Below are positions 38,442 through 50,289 of a stretch of 64,000 nt of DNA, piece after piece; position 1 is the first letter of the stretch, and each line of letters opens with the position of its first letter. The translations under genes were made by a program, and so were the position numbers. The notes under the pieces were generated by a model. The model did no database searches. It was not told where the DNA came from and saw nothing but the letters and a program-made list of their open reading frames with translations. The stretch comes from Adiantum capillus-veneris (Eukaryota; Streptophyta; Polypodiopsida; Polypodiales; Pteridaceae). The stretch is from contig CM043947.1 in assembly GCA_014529385.2 (NCBI GenBank), forward strand, positions 99,670,036 to 99,734,035, given 5' to 3'.

Positions 38442-40357
38442 TGAGAGGCGGAAGTGAAAAAATAGACCCGGTGGCCTCTACACCAAGACTATGCACAATG
38501 GCCTCATCATGGGGGATACACAATAGGGGCACCACCTAGCAAGATATGCGGCTAGGACGCATACATATACACAATGAAGCATGCCATGGAAAACAATTTC
38601 AAGATCCACGCCCAAATGTGGAATGGGGTGGTCAGAGAATAAGGTGAGAGGAGTGGTGAATGAGTGAGAATGGGTTTGCTACTCGTGCATGTTAGTAAGG
38701 AAGATAATGAGGTAGGGGAAGCTTGCGAGTATGATCACTTATCATACAAGAGGTGGCGAATCCGCACACCTCAAGATGGAAGTAGCAAGATGATAGGAAT
38801 ATGAGAGGGAGAGAGAGAGTGTGTGTGTATGGTGGCGAATCCGCACACCTTTACATAAGCAGAAAAAAAGGAAAGGAACAAGCATATACCATACTCATAA
38901 TGAGATGTATCCAAAGCGACACAAAGTATGGCACCAAGATGGAGTGTGTTGATTGCTTGCAAAAGATGAATACAATAGGTAGCGTATGGCAGGAAAATGA
39001 GAAGGGGACAAGATCATACGAGGCATAATGGAGAGATGGGAGTTGATGGCGAGGAATATCATGAGTGTGTCCACCCTTCTTCTTCTTGAAATTGTGCCTT
39101 CAACCCTTAATTACAAGTGGTGTGGAGGTGTGGTGCTCATCTTTTGTGCATGGTGATGGTGATGATGATGGTGTTGTGATTATGTGATTAGGGTTCATGC
39201 TACAAGCATGTAGCACAAGAGTGTGTATGGATAGGTGTGTGTGTGTGTGTCCAAGTGAGTTCTCATGGCCTCCTTATATAGGGAAGGAGGGGAGAATTTA
39301 GCAATATTTCTATTTGAGGTGAGTGTCCCACTTTGGTGACTAGGAAAATGGGGTGCATGTGACTGTGGCTCCCATCTTGTCTCCTCATTATTTAAAATAC
39401 CAGAGTCAATAGAGAGAGAAGATGAGAGAATGTGGGTAGGATGTAGAGGATAGGAGATATTTACAATAGTCTAGCTTTGGCTAGACATAAGCTTATTAGG
39501 GAGAGAAGAGAGAGGTAAGAAATTTACAAGAGAGATTGTCAAAGGTGGATAGTTGTTGATGAGGATGGATCCTCCAAAAATGGTGATAGAATCACTCTAG
39601 ACTTGCCAAGACCTCATTAAAAGAGCTTTGTCTCTTGTAATCATGCTTGAAGACTTGTAGAACCATAGCCATTCTAGAGGGAAGAAAATTGGGGATGGCC
39701 TGTGTCACCATTACACGAGAAAACTGGGGTCCACTACAAAAATTATATCTCTGTGTTCATAACTCCAAAAATTCTGAAAAAAAATGAACTAAAAGTTGAG
39801 ATCATGAGCTACATCTTTCATGTTGAACGCTCCTTTAGATTCGGGGTTCTTATCTACTTAAAAAATTCAGCCAAATAATGTATTATTTGTGGCTGCAAAG
39901 GTCTTTTGGTGGTCCCCTTTGAGTGGACTTCTCTCTTGCCTTCAAGTGTAAGCTCCTTCATGTGTATGAAAACATGACCTAGAGTTTTGAAAAGATGGAG
40001 GTATTATTGAAATTTGAAAGTGGGGTTGAGGTTTGAAAATAAAAACTAGTGAATAAAATATTTTGTAGGGTGGAATAATATATATACATGAAAAATATAT
40101 TAGAAAATACTAAAATATATAATGTAATTTAGAATATATATATTTAATATTTAAAGTCAAAAGAGAGATCAACAAAGAAAGCTTACTTATTTATGCTACA
40201 TCGTGATTGATTAGCATAAGTCTTATTTATTTAATAAAGGCTAAAACTTTTGTGAAAAAGGGAAGAAAAATCAAAAGTAACTTATATAATAGGAAATATT
40301 TTGGTAAAAGGGCAAAGATATATGGGGGGGTTTCCATGCATGGAAAAGCTTGCCTCA
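38442..40357 (-). repeat. 3' LTR of element C
   Basis: 1916 bases, TGAGAGGCGG ... TTGCCTCA on the plus strand. It differs from the other LTR at only a couple of dozen positions by eye. The PBS-like motif (minus-strand CTAGGTGGTGCCCC) is at 38526-38539. A 20-base direct repeat GGTGGCGAATCCGCACACCT occurs at 38752 and 38831. A minus-strand TATA box is at about 39274-39283. Confidence 0.95.
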
Positions 40358-40371
40358 TTAGCCCTCCCCCT
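40358..40371 (-). other. Polypurine tract of element C
   Basis: The minus strand reads AGGGGGAGGGCTAA immediately before the LTR TGAGGC. It is the plus-strand primer and the template for the conserved GGGCTAA end seen in A and B. Confidence 0.9.
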
Positions 40372-40385
40372 AAGGCTAGAGGTAT

Positions 40386-43300
40386 TCATGCCTCTAGCGT
40401 TGTACTTGATCCTTCTTCAATTGAGGTGGAGGAGTCTCCCTCCTCGGGGATTTCCATCATAGGTGTTTGATCAAATCTCAAAAAGTATTGCTTCAACCTC
40501 CATCCATTGACACGTGTTTTGTGGAGCCTACCATATGCATCCATCAATCGGTAACTGCCATTGACGTAGCGCTTTCTAATGCCAAATGGCCCCTCCCATC
40601 TGGGTGAAAACTTTTTATCCTTCCTAGTGTCAAACTTATTATCATACCGTAGGACCAACATACCTTTCTTAAGACCTTTTGCCCTAAGTCCCTTGTTGAA
40701 GGTAAGTCGACGTTGCTCTGCCTGTGCTGCATAATAGTTGATAGCATCTTCTGTGTCTAGTTCAAGCCTCTCTAGATCAAGAATGTGGTTGTGGAGATGA
40801 GCATTAGGACGTTCCACCTACCCAGCTAGCACCTTGAGACTAGCCAATTGTACTTCAATGGCTAAAATGGCTTCCTTACCAAACACCAAGTGATATGGTG
40901 TGAACCCAAGGGATGTGCGAAATGAAGTGCGATAAGCCCAAAGTGCAGCCATAAGATGCTTGTCCCAATCACTTTTGCGATTGTTTACATGTTTAGTGAT
41001 GATCTTGCAGATCATACCATTTACCTTTTCCACCAAACCATTGCATTGTGGGTAGTAGGGAGTTGAGTGTCGTCGTGAGATACCTAACTTCTCCATTAGC
41101 TCTCCTACAAGGTCTCCTCTAAAACCTGGTCCCCTGTCAGAAATTATTTCAAGAGGAGTGCCAAAACGGCAACAAATGTTTTCAAATACGAACTTAGCCA
41201 CTTCCTTAGCTGTAATCCGGGTGGTGGCAACTGCTTCAGCCCACCTGGTCATGTAGTCCACACCCATGATGATATAAAATTTACCTGATTGGCTCCTTGG
41301 CAAAGGCCCAATAGCATCAATTCCCCATTTCTCAAATGGTCCATATGAGATTATAGGAGTCTGTGGCTCATATGTGAGCCTCCTTTCCCCTGCCTTTTGA
41401 CATCCCTTGCATGTTTTACACCAATGCTGCACATCCCTATGTAGACTAGGCCATACAAACCCGGCTTGTAGAATCTTTCTACTAGTGATGTCAAGTGCAA
41501 AGTGTCCTCCGCAAACACCATCATGGCAACTTGAAATGATTTCAGTGATCTCTCTAGAGAGAGGTACACGCCTAAGAATTTGATCCTTACCCTTGCAGTA
41601 GAGGCCGTCATTGATAAGGCGGTATTTTGTTGCCTTGCGCACAAGCCACTGCTTTTGGCCCTTCGTAAGATCCTTAGGACACTCTCCTGTGTCCAAGAAA
41701 CTCATGATGTCAGGCATAGCATCACTACCTTGGAAGAGAGGCAGATTCAATTTGATAGCACCCACCACTGAAACATCTTGCAGCTTCTCTCTAGCTAGAG
41801 CATCTGCTTCTTGATTTTCTGCTCGAGGGACATGATGTAATTGTACAACTTGAAATTTCCCTAAAAGTTCCTTGACTTTGCGCAAATGGCCTAGCAAGCT
41901 ATGATTTTTACAAGCCCAAGTTCCTTGTATTTGTTTTATTAAAAGCATGGCATCACCAAATACATTTAACCGTTGAATGCCCTGTGTCACACACCACTCT
42001 AACCCAAGAGTTAAGGCTGCATATTCTGCCTCATTGTTAGAGTGAGAATCCAAGAGATTCCCAATGGAGAAAACATTATCCCCTTGCTCGTTGAAGATGA
42101 CAATGCCTGCTGCAGCTTTGTCCACTTTCCTCTTGTAGGCTCCATCAAAGAAAAAAAAGTGAGCCTCCTCTACCTTAGGGACTTCCAGCACAGGTGTAAT
42201 ATCTTGATCATTTGGCTTTATCTTTAGCTTCTTTTCATAGTGGCGATGAGTGAGAATACCTCCTAGACTGGCCCTTGTGGAGTTCTCCACTTGCATTGTG
42301 TAGTCAAACTCTTGTAGCCTTGTGAGCCATTTGGAAATCCTAGAAGAAACATCCATGTGCTGCATTACATAAGGAAATACTTCTTCCATTGTTAAGATTA
42401 TGAATGGTTTAGAAAATAAATAAGAGCGAAATTTGGTGGTAGCAAACATTAATGCAAGCACCATGTGCTCCACTGCCATGTATCCCTTTTCTGATGGAGT
42501 CATCATTCGACTAGAGAAGTAGATAGGACGCATGAACGACGTTTGAGGATCCTTTTGCATCAATACAGCCCCAAGTGTGTCATTGCCCACACTAGGGTTT
42601 ACATAAAATGGCTCGTCCCACTTTGGAGGTGCTATGGTGGGAAGTGAAGCTAGAATTTGTTTTACCTCATTGAATTGTTGTTCATTTTCTTCACTCCAAG
42701 TGAAGATCTCTTGATGGGTAACTTGTTGTAAAGGGAGAACCACTTGGGAGAGCAAGTGAATGAACCTACTCAAATACCTCACCTTTTGAAGAAAAGAGAC
42801 CAACTGCTTTGTTGTGGTGGGAGAGGTCAAAGCCACCAAGTCTTGAACCTTGCTTGGGTCAGCTTCAATGCCATTGGCCGAGATCACATGGCCAAGAAGA
42901 GTAACTTTTCTTTCACCAATGTGGCATTTCTCCACATTGAGTTGGCCCCCCAAAGCTTGTAGCCTAGCTAGACCTTCATAAACTTTCTCCAAATGAAGAG
43001 AGCGAGAGCTATAGATACAAAAGTCATCAATAAAAACACGGATTGATTTTCCAAAGAATGGCTGAAAAACAAATGTCACATATCGCTGAAAAGTGGCTGG
43101 AGCATTAGTGAGACCAAAAGGCATAACTCTGTAAGCAAAACATCCCCATGGTGTGATGAAGGTTGTCTTCTTTTGATCTTCTTCAGCGATGCTAATTTGG
43201 AAGTAGCCTGAGTAGCCATCACATACCGTGTAGCGCTCATGTCTTGCTACCTCATTGAGAATTTCGTCTCGAAAAGGAAGAGGAAAATGGTCCCTCTTTG

Positions 43301-45649
43301 TGGCTGCATTAAGAGACTTGTAATCAACACAAACCCTCCACTTGCCATTCTTCTTTGGTGTGACTACCGCTGGAGAAACCCACTCTGAGTCTTCAACAGG
43401 ATAGATAAAACCGGCTTCTAGCAATTTCCTCACCTCTTTGAGCAGGGCGTCTTGTTGAATTACTCCTAGCCGCCTGAGCTTCTGCACTACAGGTTTACTT
43501 CTCTCCTTGAGCTTAATGTGATGTTGAACTACTGTGATGCCAGGGATTTTATCATATTCATCAATGAAAAATGTGGTAAAATTACTTAGCATCAAAATAT
43601 AATCTTCAAGCTCCTTCCCACACAACTCACTAGAGAGCATTTGATGTAGCTTACGTGCTTCTACCAGAGGTTGTATACCTGGTGTCTCCCCTTGGTTTGA
43701 TGATGAGAAATCAGGTTGATCCATCTTCTTAGGGTCCTTGAGAATGATCCCCATCACCTCAATGCTACTGTCACTTTCTTCACTCACTGTTGACTCCTTC
43801 TATGAAGTGGTTGAAGAGTCACCACTAGAAAACTCATCCATAGAGGTTTCTAGATCCATGTCCCATTGCCGACCTGTCTTCATGTCGTAAAGTTTTGGCC
43901 TCCCTTTTGCATCCTTCATCTGGATTATGCAAGTGTCCCAGTCCTGCTTAGCTCTCATAGCCATAAGCCAAGGCCTCCCTAGAATGATAGGGTAGCCCTC
44001 CCCTTTGTGTGGCATGACAAAGATGTCCACATCTAACTCGGGGTTGAATGCCTTTATCCTAACTGCATTTATGACACCAACACATTGAAATTTTAAATTA
44101 TTTGCCATTTTGGCTTGGCATGGTGCTGGCCGACTCACCTCTAAACCCAAAAAGTGCATCATTTTTTCACTCATGACGCATATTTGTGCGCCACCATCGA
44201 TGTAGATATTGGAGATGTGTTGCCCTTTGATGTAAGCATCCATCACTGGTAGTATGTCATCTAGATTCCTCCCAGAGATAGCCCCAGCTATCTTTGGCTT
44301 TGGTCGTCTCGTGCTAACCATCTTTGTCCATTGTCTCCTCAACCTAGGTGCTAGGTGGAGTAATTGGGGCCAGGTGATTTTTGGGCCCTGCACAGAAACA
44401 TTTTGAACCAAATCATATGGTTTAGAATATTCACCCAAAGAGAAATCTACAATGTCAATTTTACGTCGTGACTTGGACGGCTTTTTGCTAGATTCTCCTT
44501 TAGTCTTCATCTTTTCTTCCTTTTGGGAAGATTCACCTTGCCTAGCGCGTTTTACCCCTATGGCATCTACTCCTTTAAACTTGGTCTTACCTTTTGCTAC
44601 TCCCTTGATATCCTCCTCCACTTTCTCCTTTCCTTTACCTTCAAGACTGATGACGCTTACTGTTTGATTGCCAACTAGTGGTGGGGGTAAGGGTGGAATG
44701 AGAGGTTGTGGTGGTGGTGGTGGTTGTGGTTGAATGGGTGGTTGTAGGATTTGCATGGGTGGTGCTTGATGTGGTGCCCTCGGTGGTGGTGGTCTTGCTC
44801 TCGGTGGTGAAACCTGGTTTTGCCTGGCTCCTCTGTTGAAATTCTGCCTCCTTGGGTGTGGACAGTAGTACATGCCATGACCATCCTCCCCACAATTGTA
44901 GCAATGGTATTCTTGGTTTTGCCTTCATTGTCCTCTTCCTTGCTCTTGGTTGCAATTGTGTGCATGCCCTTGTTGTATCAAATGGACTGAGAGATTCTCA
45001 AGTTGATTGGTGATTCGATTGAGCAGGTCTTGCTGATCTTCAATTGGTTCTTGTGGTTGAATCCTCTGGGCGGCTGTTGTAGGTGGTGCTAGAGGTGGTC
45101 GGGTCCTAACGGCTTCCTCTTCATCGATATTCCTGGCTTGTAGACGCAACTTATTGTCTTTAAGGCGGGCCACTTCAACTGCTAGCTCATATGTAGTAGG
45201 AAACCTTCCCTTCACCTTCTCTTTAAGAGTTGGCCATAACCCAGCCACAAACCGATCCTTCTTTAGGAAATCAGGTGCCCCCTCATCCTCTCTTAGCGAT
45301 GCAACCCATCGCCCCCATAAATCTACAAACTTTGACTCATATGATGCGTATTCCAGCATACTGCCCTGCTTCAACTCTGTCAACAATTGCCATAGCTTCT
45401 CTGATGTTGTGCCCTCTCCAAAACGCTTGACAAAGGTTGCTCTTAATAAGTCCCACCGTTCCTTGGTTGCTTGGGCCAAGGCATTGTACCATGATCTTGC
45501 CTCCACATTCATTAGAAGTGGGAAGATGCGCAAGTGCGAAGCATCATCATCTCTCGTAGAGATGACACATGCTATTTCCAAGTTGTCTAGAAAGTCTGCA
45601 GCATCCTCACCCACCTTACCAGTAAAGGTTGGAATGCTACACTTGCCAT
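40386..45649 (-). CDS. Element C gag-pol polyprotein, one frame with three internal stops
   Basis: The expected ATG is at 45649 (MASV), but one base appears lost soon after; the gag frame is open from about 45635. Capsid: FLDNLEIACV, WDLLRATFVKRFGEGTTSEKL. The nucleocapsid knuckle is CYNCGEDGHGMYYC (about 44900-44860). The protease has YIDGGAQICVM. A long open stretch (43787-40818, 989 codons) holds RT (residues about 100-300, first Asp 190, FIDD 252-255), gypsy RNase H (about 395-510, VNPS replacing DAS), second RNase H (about 545-665; D548, E586, D612, D662), and integrase (H755, H762, C790, C793; D824, D884, E920). The GPY/F module WEGPFGI lies in 40817-40386. All parts share one frame, interrupted only at about 44922 (TGA), 43797 (TAG) and 40815 (TAG). 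The order with two RNase H domains marks the Tat lineage. All RT, second RNase H and integrase catalytic residues look intact. Confidence 0.93.
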
Positions 45650-45736
45650 TGTGAGAGTGAGAAAATTAACTCGACTTAGAAAAAAAAGAAGAAAAAAGAG
45701 ATTCAATACATGAGTGCTCGGTAGATGGAAAACATA

Positions 45737-46729
45737 CTATACAAGGATGAAAATAACTACATCAAAAGACACTTCATGATTAATCATAGGGAGGATAAAG
45801 GGTAGAGAAGAGGTGTTTATCTCTTGCAGTCGTTCTCTACCAAACATGGTTGTAATGATCTGTTGATAAAACATCTTGCGGTCCAAGATTACTTTGATTG
45901 ATTGAATTCGTTGTGATGCATAAGTTTGGTTCCTTGCAAAAGGCTGATGCGCTAGGTCCATCACATGATAATTTGGAAAGGCTCTCTCCTTCGTGGTGGA
46001 AGGTTATAGTCGGAGGTGTAGAGCTCTTGGTAGTCGAGGTCAAATTTATAGTACCACAGGACAAGGTTGTCTTCGTCTTCTCGCTCTAGGACTGCCCCTC
46101 TAGCAAGCTCTTGGAAAAGCTTGAACTCTCTCTCTTTGAGCAACTTCACTTTTCTGCAAGATAGAGTGCCATCTAGTGTATGCACAGGTGTGATGAGGTA
46201 GGTGGTGAGTCTTACCACTTGTATTAATCCAAGTTGGATGGATACATAGCAAGCTGTAAAGTCGTCATCATAGCCTTGATTCACAAGCAACACCCCTTGA
46301 AGGTGGAGGGTCTTGTCTTTCCGCCAAGCAAAACCTGTGTCAAAGACCTTGTCGATGACAAGCTCCGCCACTTCACTCGGTAGAGGACGTAGAATCCATG
46401 CTGCTGTTTCTAGTTCCTGGCTCATGAGATGAGAGTGAGGTATACAAAGACTTTGGAGGATTTATCCTTTTGTTTTGGAGACGGGGTGATTGTCGGCGCT
46501 GGAAAACCCTTGAATCTTTTGGTGCAAGGGAGAGGGAGGGACCACGCGTTTGTAGTAGCTTCTTCAAGTTGTGAAGGCTTGTTGTGGATGTAGGTGGAAT
46601 AGGTGGCAAAGATGGGGACGTAGATGTAGAGAAGCCTGGTGCTACTTGAAAGCCTACTGATGTGAGAACGCCTGTGCGGATGTCGAGGGAGAAAATGATG
46701 GCCTTTTCTTCACTTTGGGTTGCACTCAT
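45737..46729 (-). pseudogene. Leader ORFb of element C, unknown protein
   Basis: It starts at 46729 with MSATQSEEKAIIFSLDIRTG, inside the end of ORFa (20-base overlap). The first frame is open to 46373 and is Ser/Pro/Thr-rich in the middle. A second frame begins MSQELETAAW at 46425 and runs to 45961 with IQLGLIQVVRLTTYLITP, matching RLGVVRRVAITPYVL in element B. A third frame (45964-45737) overlaps the second by four bases and carries ILDRKMFYQQ, again matching element B. I recognise no domain. The three frames may be one ancestral protein broken by frameshifts, or coupled ORFs. The match across two diverged elements shows that it was a selected gene. Confidence 0.55.
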
Positions 46730-46967
46730 GTCGAAGGTGCGGTTTTTGGCTACAATGTGAGCATGATGCAGCTTGTGCCTTGCTTTTACGCTTGCGGGGA
46801 TGATGAGAAATGTAAACAATCTGAGTAGGGAAAGAGGGTCTTACCACTTCTTCTATGCTAACAATACAACACCCTGGCAAGAGTGTCTTGATGACTTGTG
46901 TCAAACCTGCTTGAAGCTCCTCCTCTTCAGTGGTCCAATTAGAGAATTCAAGAAGCCACTCGTCCAT
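46710..46967 (-). CDS. Leader ORFa of element C: small CCHC zinc-knuckle protein
   Basis: An intact 85-codon frame about 50 bases from the PBS. It begins MDEWLLEFSNWTTEEEE, has LLPGCCIVSIEEV, a basic stretch (HHPRKRKSK) and a C-terminal knuckle CSHCSQKPHLRHEC (C-x2-C-x4-H-x4-C), ending three codons later. It aligns with the 77-codon ORFa of element B over its whole length. The knuckle and basic region suggest nucleic-acid binding. Translation of ORFb may depend on the overlap with its end. It is separate from the gag nucleocapsid. No named family known to me. Confidence 0.7.
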   Translation of the reverse strand: MDEWLLEFSNWTTEEEELQAGLTQVIKTLLPGCCIVSIEEVVRPSFPTQIVYISHHPRKRKSKAQAASCSHCSQKPHLRHECNPK

Positions 46968-47014
46968 GAAGAGAAGTAAACATGTCAGCCTTGTAAACTG
47001 AAGGTTTCAAGAGC

Positions 47015-47034
47015 CCTCCTCAGTGGGGGCACCA
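47015..47034 (-). other. Primer-binding site of element C
   Basis: The minus strand reads TGGTGCCCCCACTGAGGAGG, two bases after the 5' LTR end. It is identical to that of element B over 20 bases. Confidence 0.9.
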
Positions 47035-47036
47035 AA

Positions 47037-48951
47037 TGAGAGGCGGAAGTGAAAAAATAGACCCGGTGGCCTCTACACCAAGACTATGCACAATGGCCTC
47101 ATCATGGGGGATACACAATAGGGGCACCACCTAGCAAGATATGCGGCTAGGACGCATACATATACACAATGAAGCATGCCATGGAAAACAATTTCAAGAT
47201 CCACGTCCAAATGTGGAATGGGGTGGTCGGAGAATAAGGTGAGAGGAGTGGTGAATGAGTGAGAATGGGCTTGCTACTCGTGCATGTTAGTAAGGAAGAT
47301 AATGAGGTAGGGGAAGCTTGCGAGTATGCTCACTTATCATACAAGAGGTGGCGAATCCGCACACTCAAGATGGAAGTAGCAAGATGATAGGAATATGAGA
47401 GGGAGAGAGAGAGTGTGTGTGTATGGTGGCGAATCCGCACACCTTTACATAAGCAGAAAAAAAGGCAAGGAACAAGCATATACCATACTCACAATGAGAT
47501 GTATCCAAAGCGACACAAAGTATGGCACCAAGATGGAGTGTGTTGATTGCTTGCAAAAGATGAATACAATAGGTAGCGTATGGCAGGAAAATGAGAAGGG
47601 GACAAGATCATAGGAGGCATAATGGAGAGATGGGAGTTGATGGCGAGGAATATCATGAGTGTGTCCACCCTTCTTCTTCTTGAAATTGTGCCTTCAACCC
47701 TTAATTACAAGTGGTGTGGAGGTGTGGTGCTCATCTTTTGTGCATGGTGATGGTGATGATGATGGTGTTGTGATTATGTGATTAGGGTTCATGCTACAAG
47801 CATGTAGCACAAGAGTGTGTATGGATAGGTGTGTGTGTGTGTGTCCAAGTGAGCTCTCATGGCCTCCTTATATAGGGAAGGAGGGGAGAATTTAGCAATA
47901 TTTCTATTTGAGGTGAGTGTCCCACTTTGGTGACTAGGAAAATGGGGTGCATGTGACTGTGGCTCCCATCTTGTCTCCTCATTATTTAAAATACCAGAGT
48001 CAATAGAGAGAGAAGATGAGAGAATGTGGGTAGGATGTAGAGGATAGGAGATATTTACAATAGTCTAGCTTTGGCTAGACATAAGCTTATTAGGGAGAGA
48101 AGAGAGAGGTAAGAAATTTACAAGAGAGATTGTCAAAGGTGGATAGTTGTTGATGAGGATGGATCCTCCAAAAATGGTGATAGAATCACTCTAGACTTTC
48201 CAAGACCTCATTAACAGAGCCTTGTCTCTTGTAATCATGCTTGAAGACTTGTAGAACCATAGCCATTCTAGAGGGAAGAAAATTGGGGATGGCCTGTGTC
48301 ACCATTACACGAGAAAACTGGGGTCCACTACAAAAATTATATCTCTGTGTTCATAACTCCAAAAATTCTGAAAAAAATTGAGCTTAAAGTTGAGATCACG
48401 AGCTACATCTTTCATGTTGAACGCTCCTTTAGATTCGGGGTTCTTATCTACTTAAAAAATTCAGCCAAATAATGTATTATTTGTGGTTGCAAAGGTCTTT
48501 TGGTGGTCCCCTTTGAGTGGACTTCTCTCTTGCCTTCAAGTGTAAGCTCCTTCATGTGTATGAAAACATGACCTAGAGTTTTGAAAAGATGGAGGTATTA
48601 TTGAAATTTGAAAGTGGGGTTGAGGTTTGAAAATAAAAACTACTGAATAAAATATTTTGTAGGGTGGAATAATATATATACATGAAAAATATATTAGAAA
48701 ATACTAAAATATATAATGTAATTTAGAATATATATATTTAATATTTAAGGTCAAAAGAGAGATCAACAAAGAAAGCTTACTTATTTATGCTACATCGTGA
48801 TTGATTAGCATAAGTCTTATTTATTTAATAAAGGCTAAAACTTTTGTGAAAAAGGGAAGAAAAATCAAAAGTAACTTATATAATAAGAAATATTTTGGTA
48901 AAAGGGCAAAGATATATGGGGGGGTTCCCATGCATGGAAGAGCTTGCCTCA
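47037..48951 (-). repeat. 5' LTR of element C
   Basis: 1915 bases, the near-identical partner of 38442-40357. A minus-strand TATA box (CCTATATAAGG) is at about 47868-47874. The PBS-like motif is at 47121-47134, about 87 bases from the PBS. The repeated GGTGGCGAATCCGCACAC block is present here too, with one copy lacking a C. Confidence 0.95.
47868..47874 (-). promoter_or_regulatory. TATA box of the element C 5' LTR
   Basis: CCTATATAAGG on the minus strand, with an identical sequence in the 3' LTR. It would drive transcription leftward through the element. Confidence 0.65.
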
Positions 48952-49208
48952 GCGTGTGCACCCAATGGTCCGTGGGTGTGTGGTGGTGCTGATGGTGGCA
49001 CTATCAGCATTGCTTGGTGTTGTGGTGATTGTTGATGGAGCCTTGATGGGCTGGTTTCACAGGGGAGCCGACGAGCCTCCCCGTCGTATTGAAGGCATGT
49101 TTCAACCCCACTAGCAATGCCGCTAGTGCTCAAGGGGCAGCGGGCACATGAGAGAGGAAAGGTGTCTTCATGGTCGAATCCAACTAAGTGTCCATGCACA
49201 TGAAGCAT
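48952..49208 (-). pseudogene. LINE ORF1 N-terminal part, split off by element C
   Basis: The minus-strand frame entering from 49208 reads ...SAPPHTHGPLGAHA up to the insertion point at 48955. On the far side of element C the LINE frame continues with IAKTSLFSS. If element C and one GCGT copy are removed, the two halves are in the same reading frame. This part is Ser/Pro/His-rich with no domain, as expected for the variable N-terminus of plant LINE ORF1. Confidence 0.65.
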
Positions 49209-49271
49209 ACCAAAAATAAATCATTGACTTGTCCATGCACATGAAGCATACCAAAAATAAATCATTGACTA
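49190..49271. repeat. Tandem duplication, period 41
   Basis: GTCCATGCACATGAAGCATA occurs at 49190 and 49231, the unit ending AAATCATTGACT. A recent local duplication. Confidence 0.9.
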
Positions 49272-49904
<633 letters not shown>

Positions 49905-50233
49905 TTGAAGTTTTGGAGCATACGATAGAGAGGGACTACTCTCTTGCGCAACTACGATGTGAGGTTGAAAAACAACCAAACATTGAAACAAAGAATGTTG
50001 ACCTATTGAATCTTGAAATAGAAACAAAATGAATGGAAATGTGCAAAAGGCTCATAAAGATAGATGAAGCTCTATTGCAACCAAAAACATTGAAAGTTCG
50101 TGAGCAAGTAGTGCATGTTCCAGAAAAGGAAAACACAAGCACACTCAAGGAAAACAATACAAACAAACCAACCATAATTGAAAAGGAAGGACCATTGGAT
50201 ACGAGGCTCATACAAGGGTTGTTGCAAACTTGA
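49905..50233 (+). other. Coding-like ORF fragment of unknown nature
   Basis: One frame with a single stop (about 50030) reads TIERDYSLAQLRCEVEKQ and then MEMCKRLIKIDEALLQPKTL, continuing Lys/Glu-rich to DTRLIQGLLQT. The composition is that of a soluble charged protein rather than random DNA. It runs opposite to the copia element and stops where the copia RNase H remnant starts. I recognise no family. It could be a captured gene piece or retroelement gag debris. Confidence 0.3.
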
Positions 50234-50289
50234 TGGATGAGGCCAAATCTCACAAGATGGTGCCTATTCCTGAAGTGGATGACACATAG

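Larger units (their letters stand above)
38442..48951 (-). mobile_element. Element C: nearly intact Tat-type Ty3/gypsy LTR retrotransposon
   Basis: A complete element of 10.5 kb on the minus strand. Both LTRs (about 1.92 kb) are almost identical, with TGAG...CTCA ends. The flanks share a 4-bp direct repeat, GCGT (38438-38441 and 48952-48955). Internal order from right to left: PBS, leader ORFa, ORFb, gag, protease, RT, RNase H, second RNase H, integrase, PPT. It sits inside ORF1 of a LINE. It is the youngest element in the window. Confidence 0.95.
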
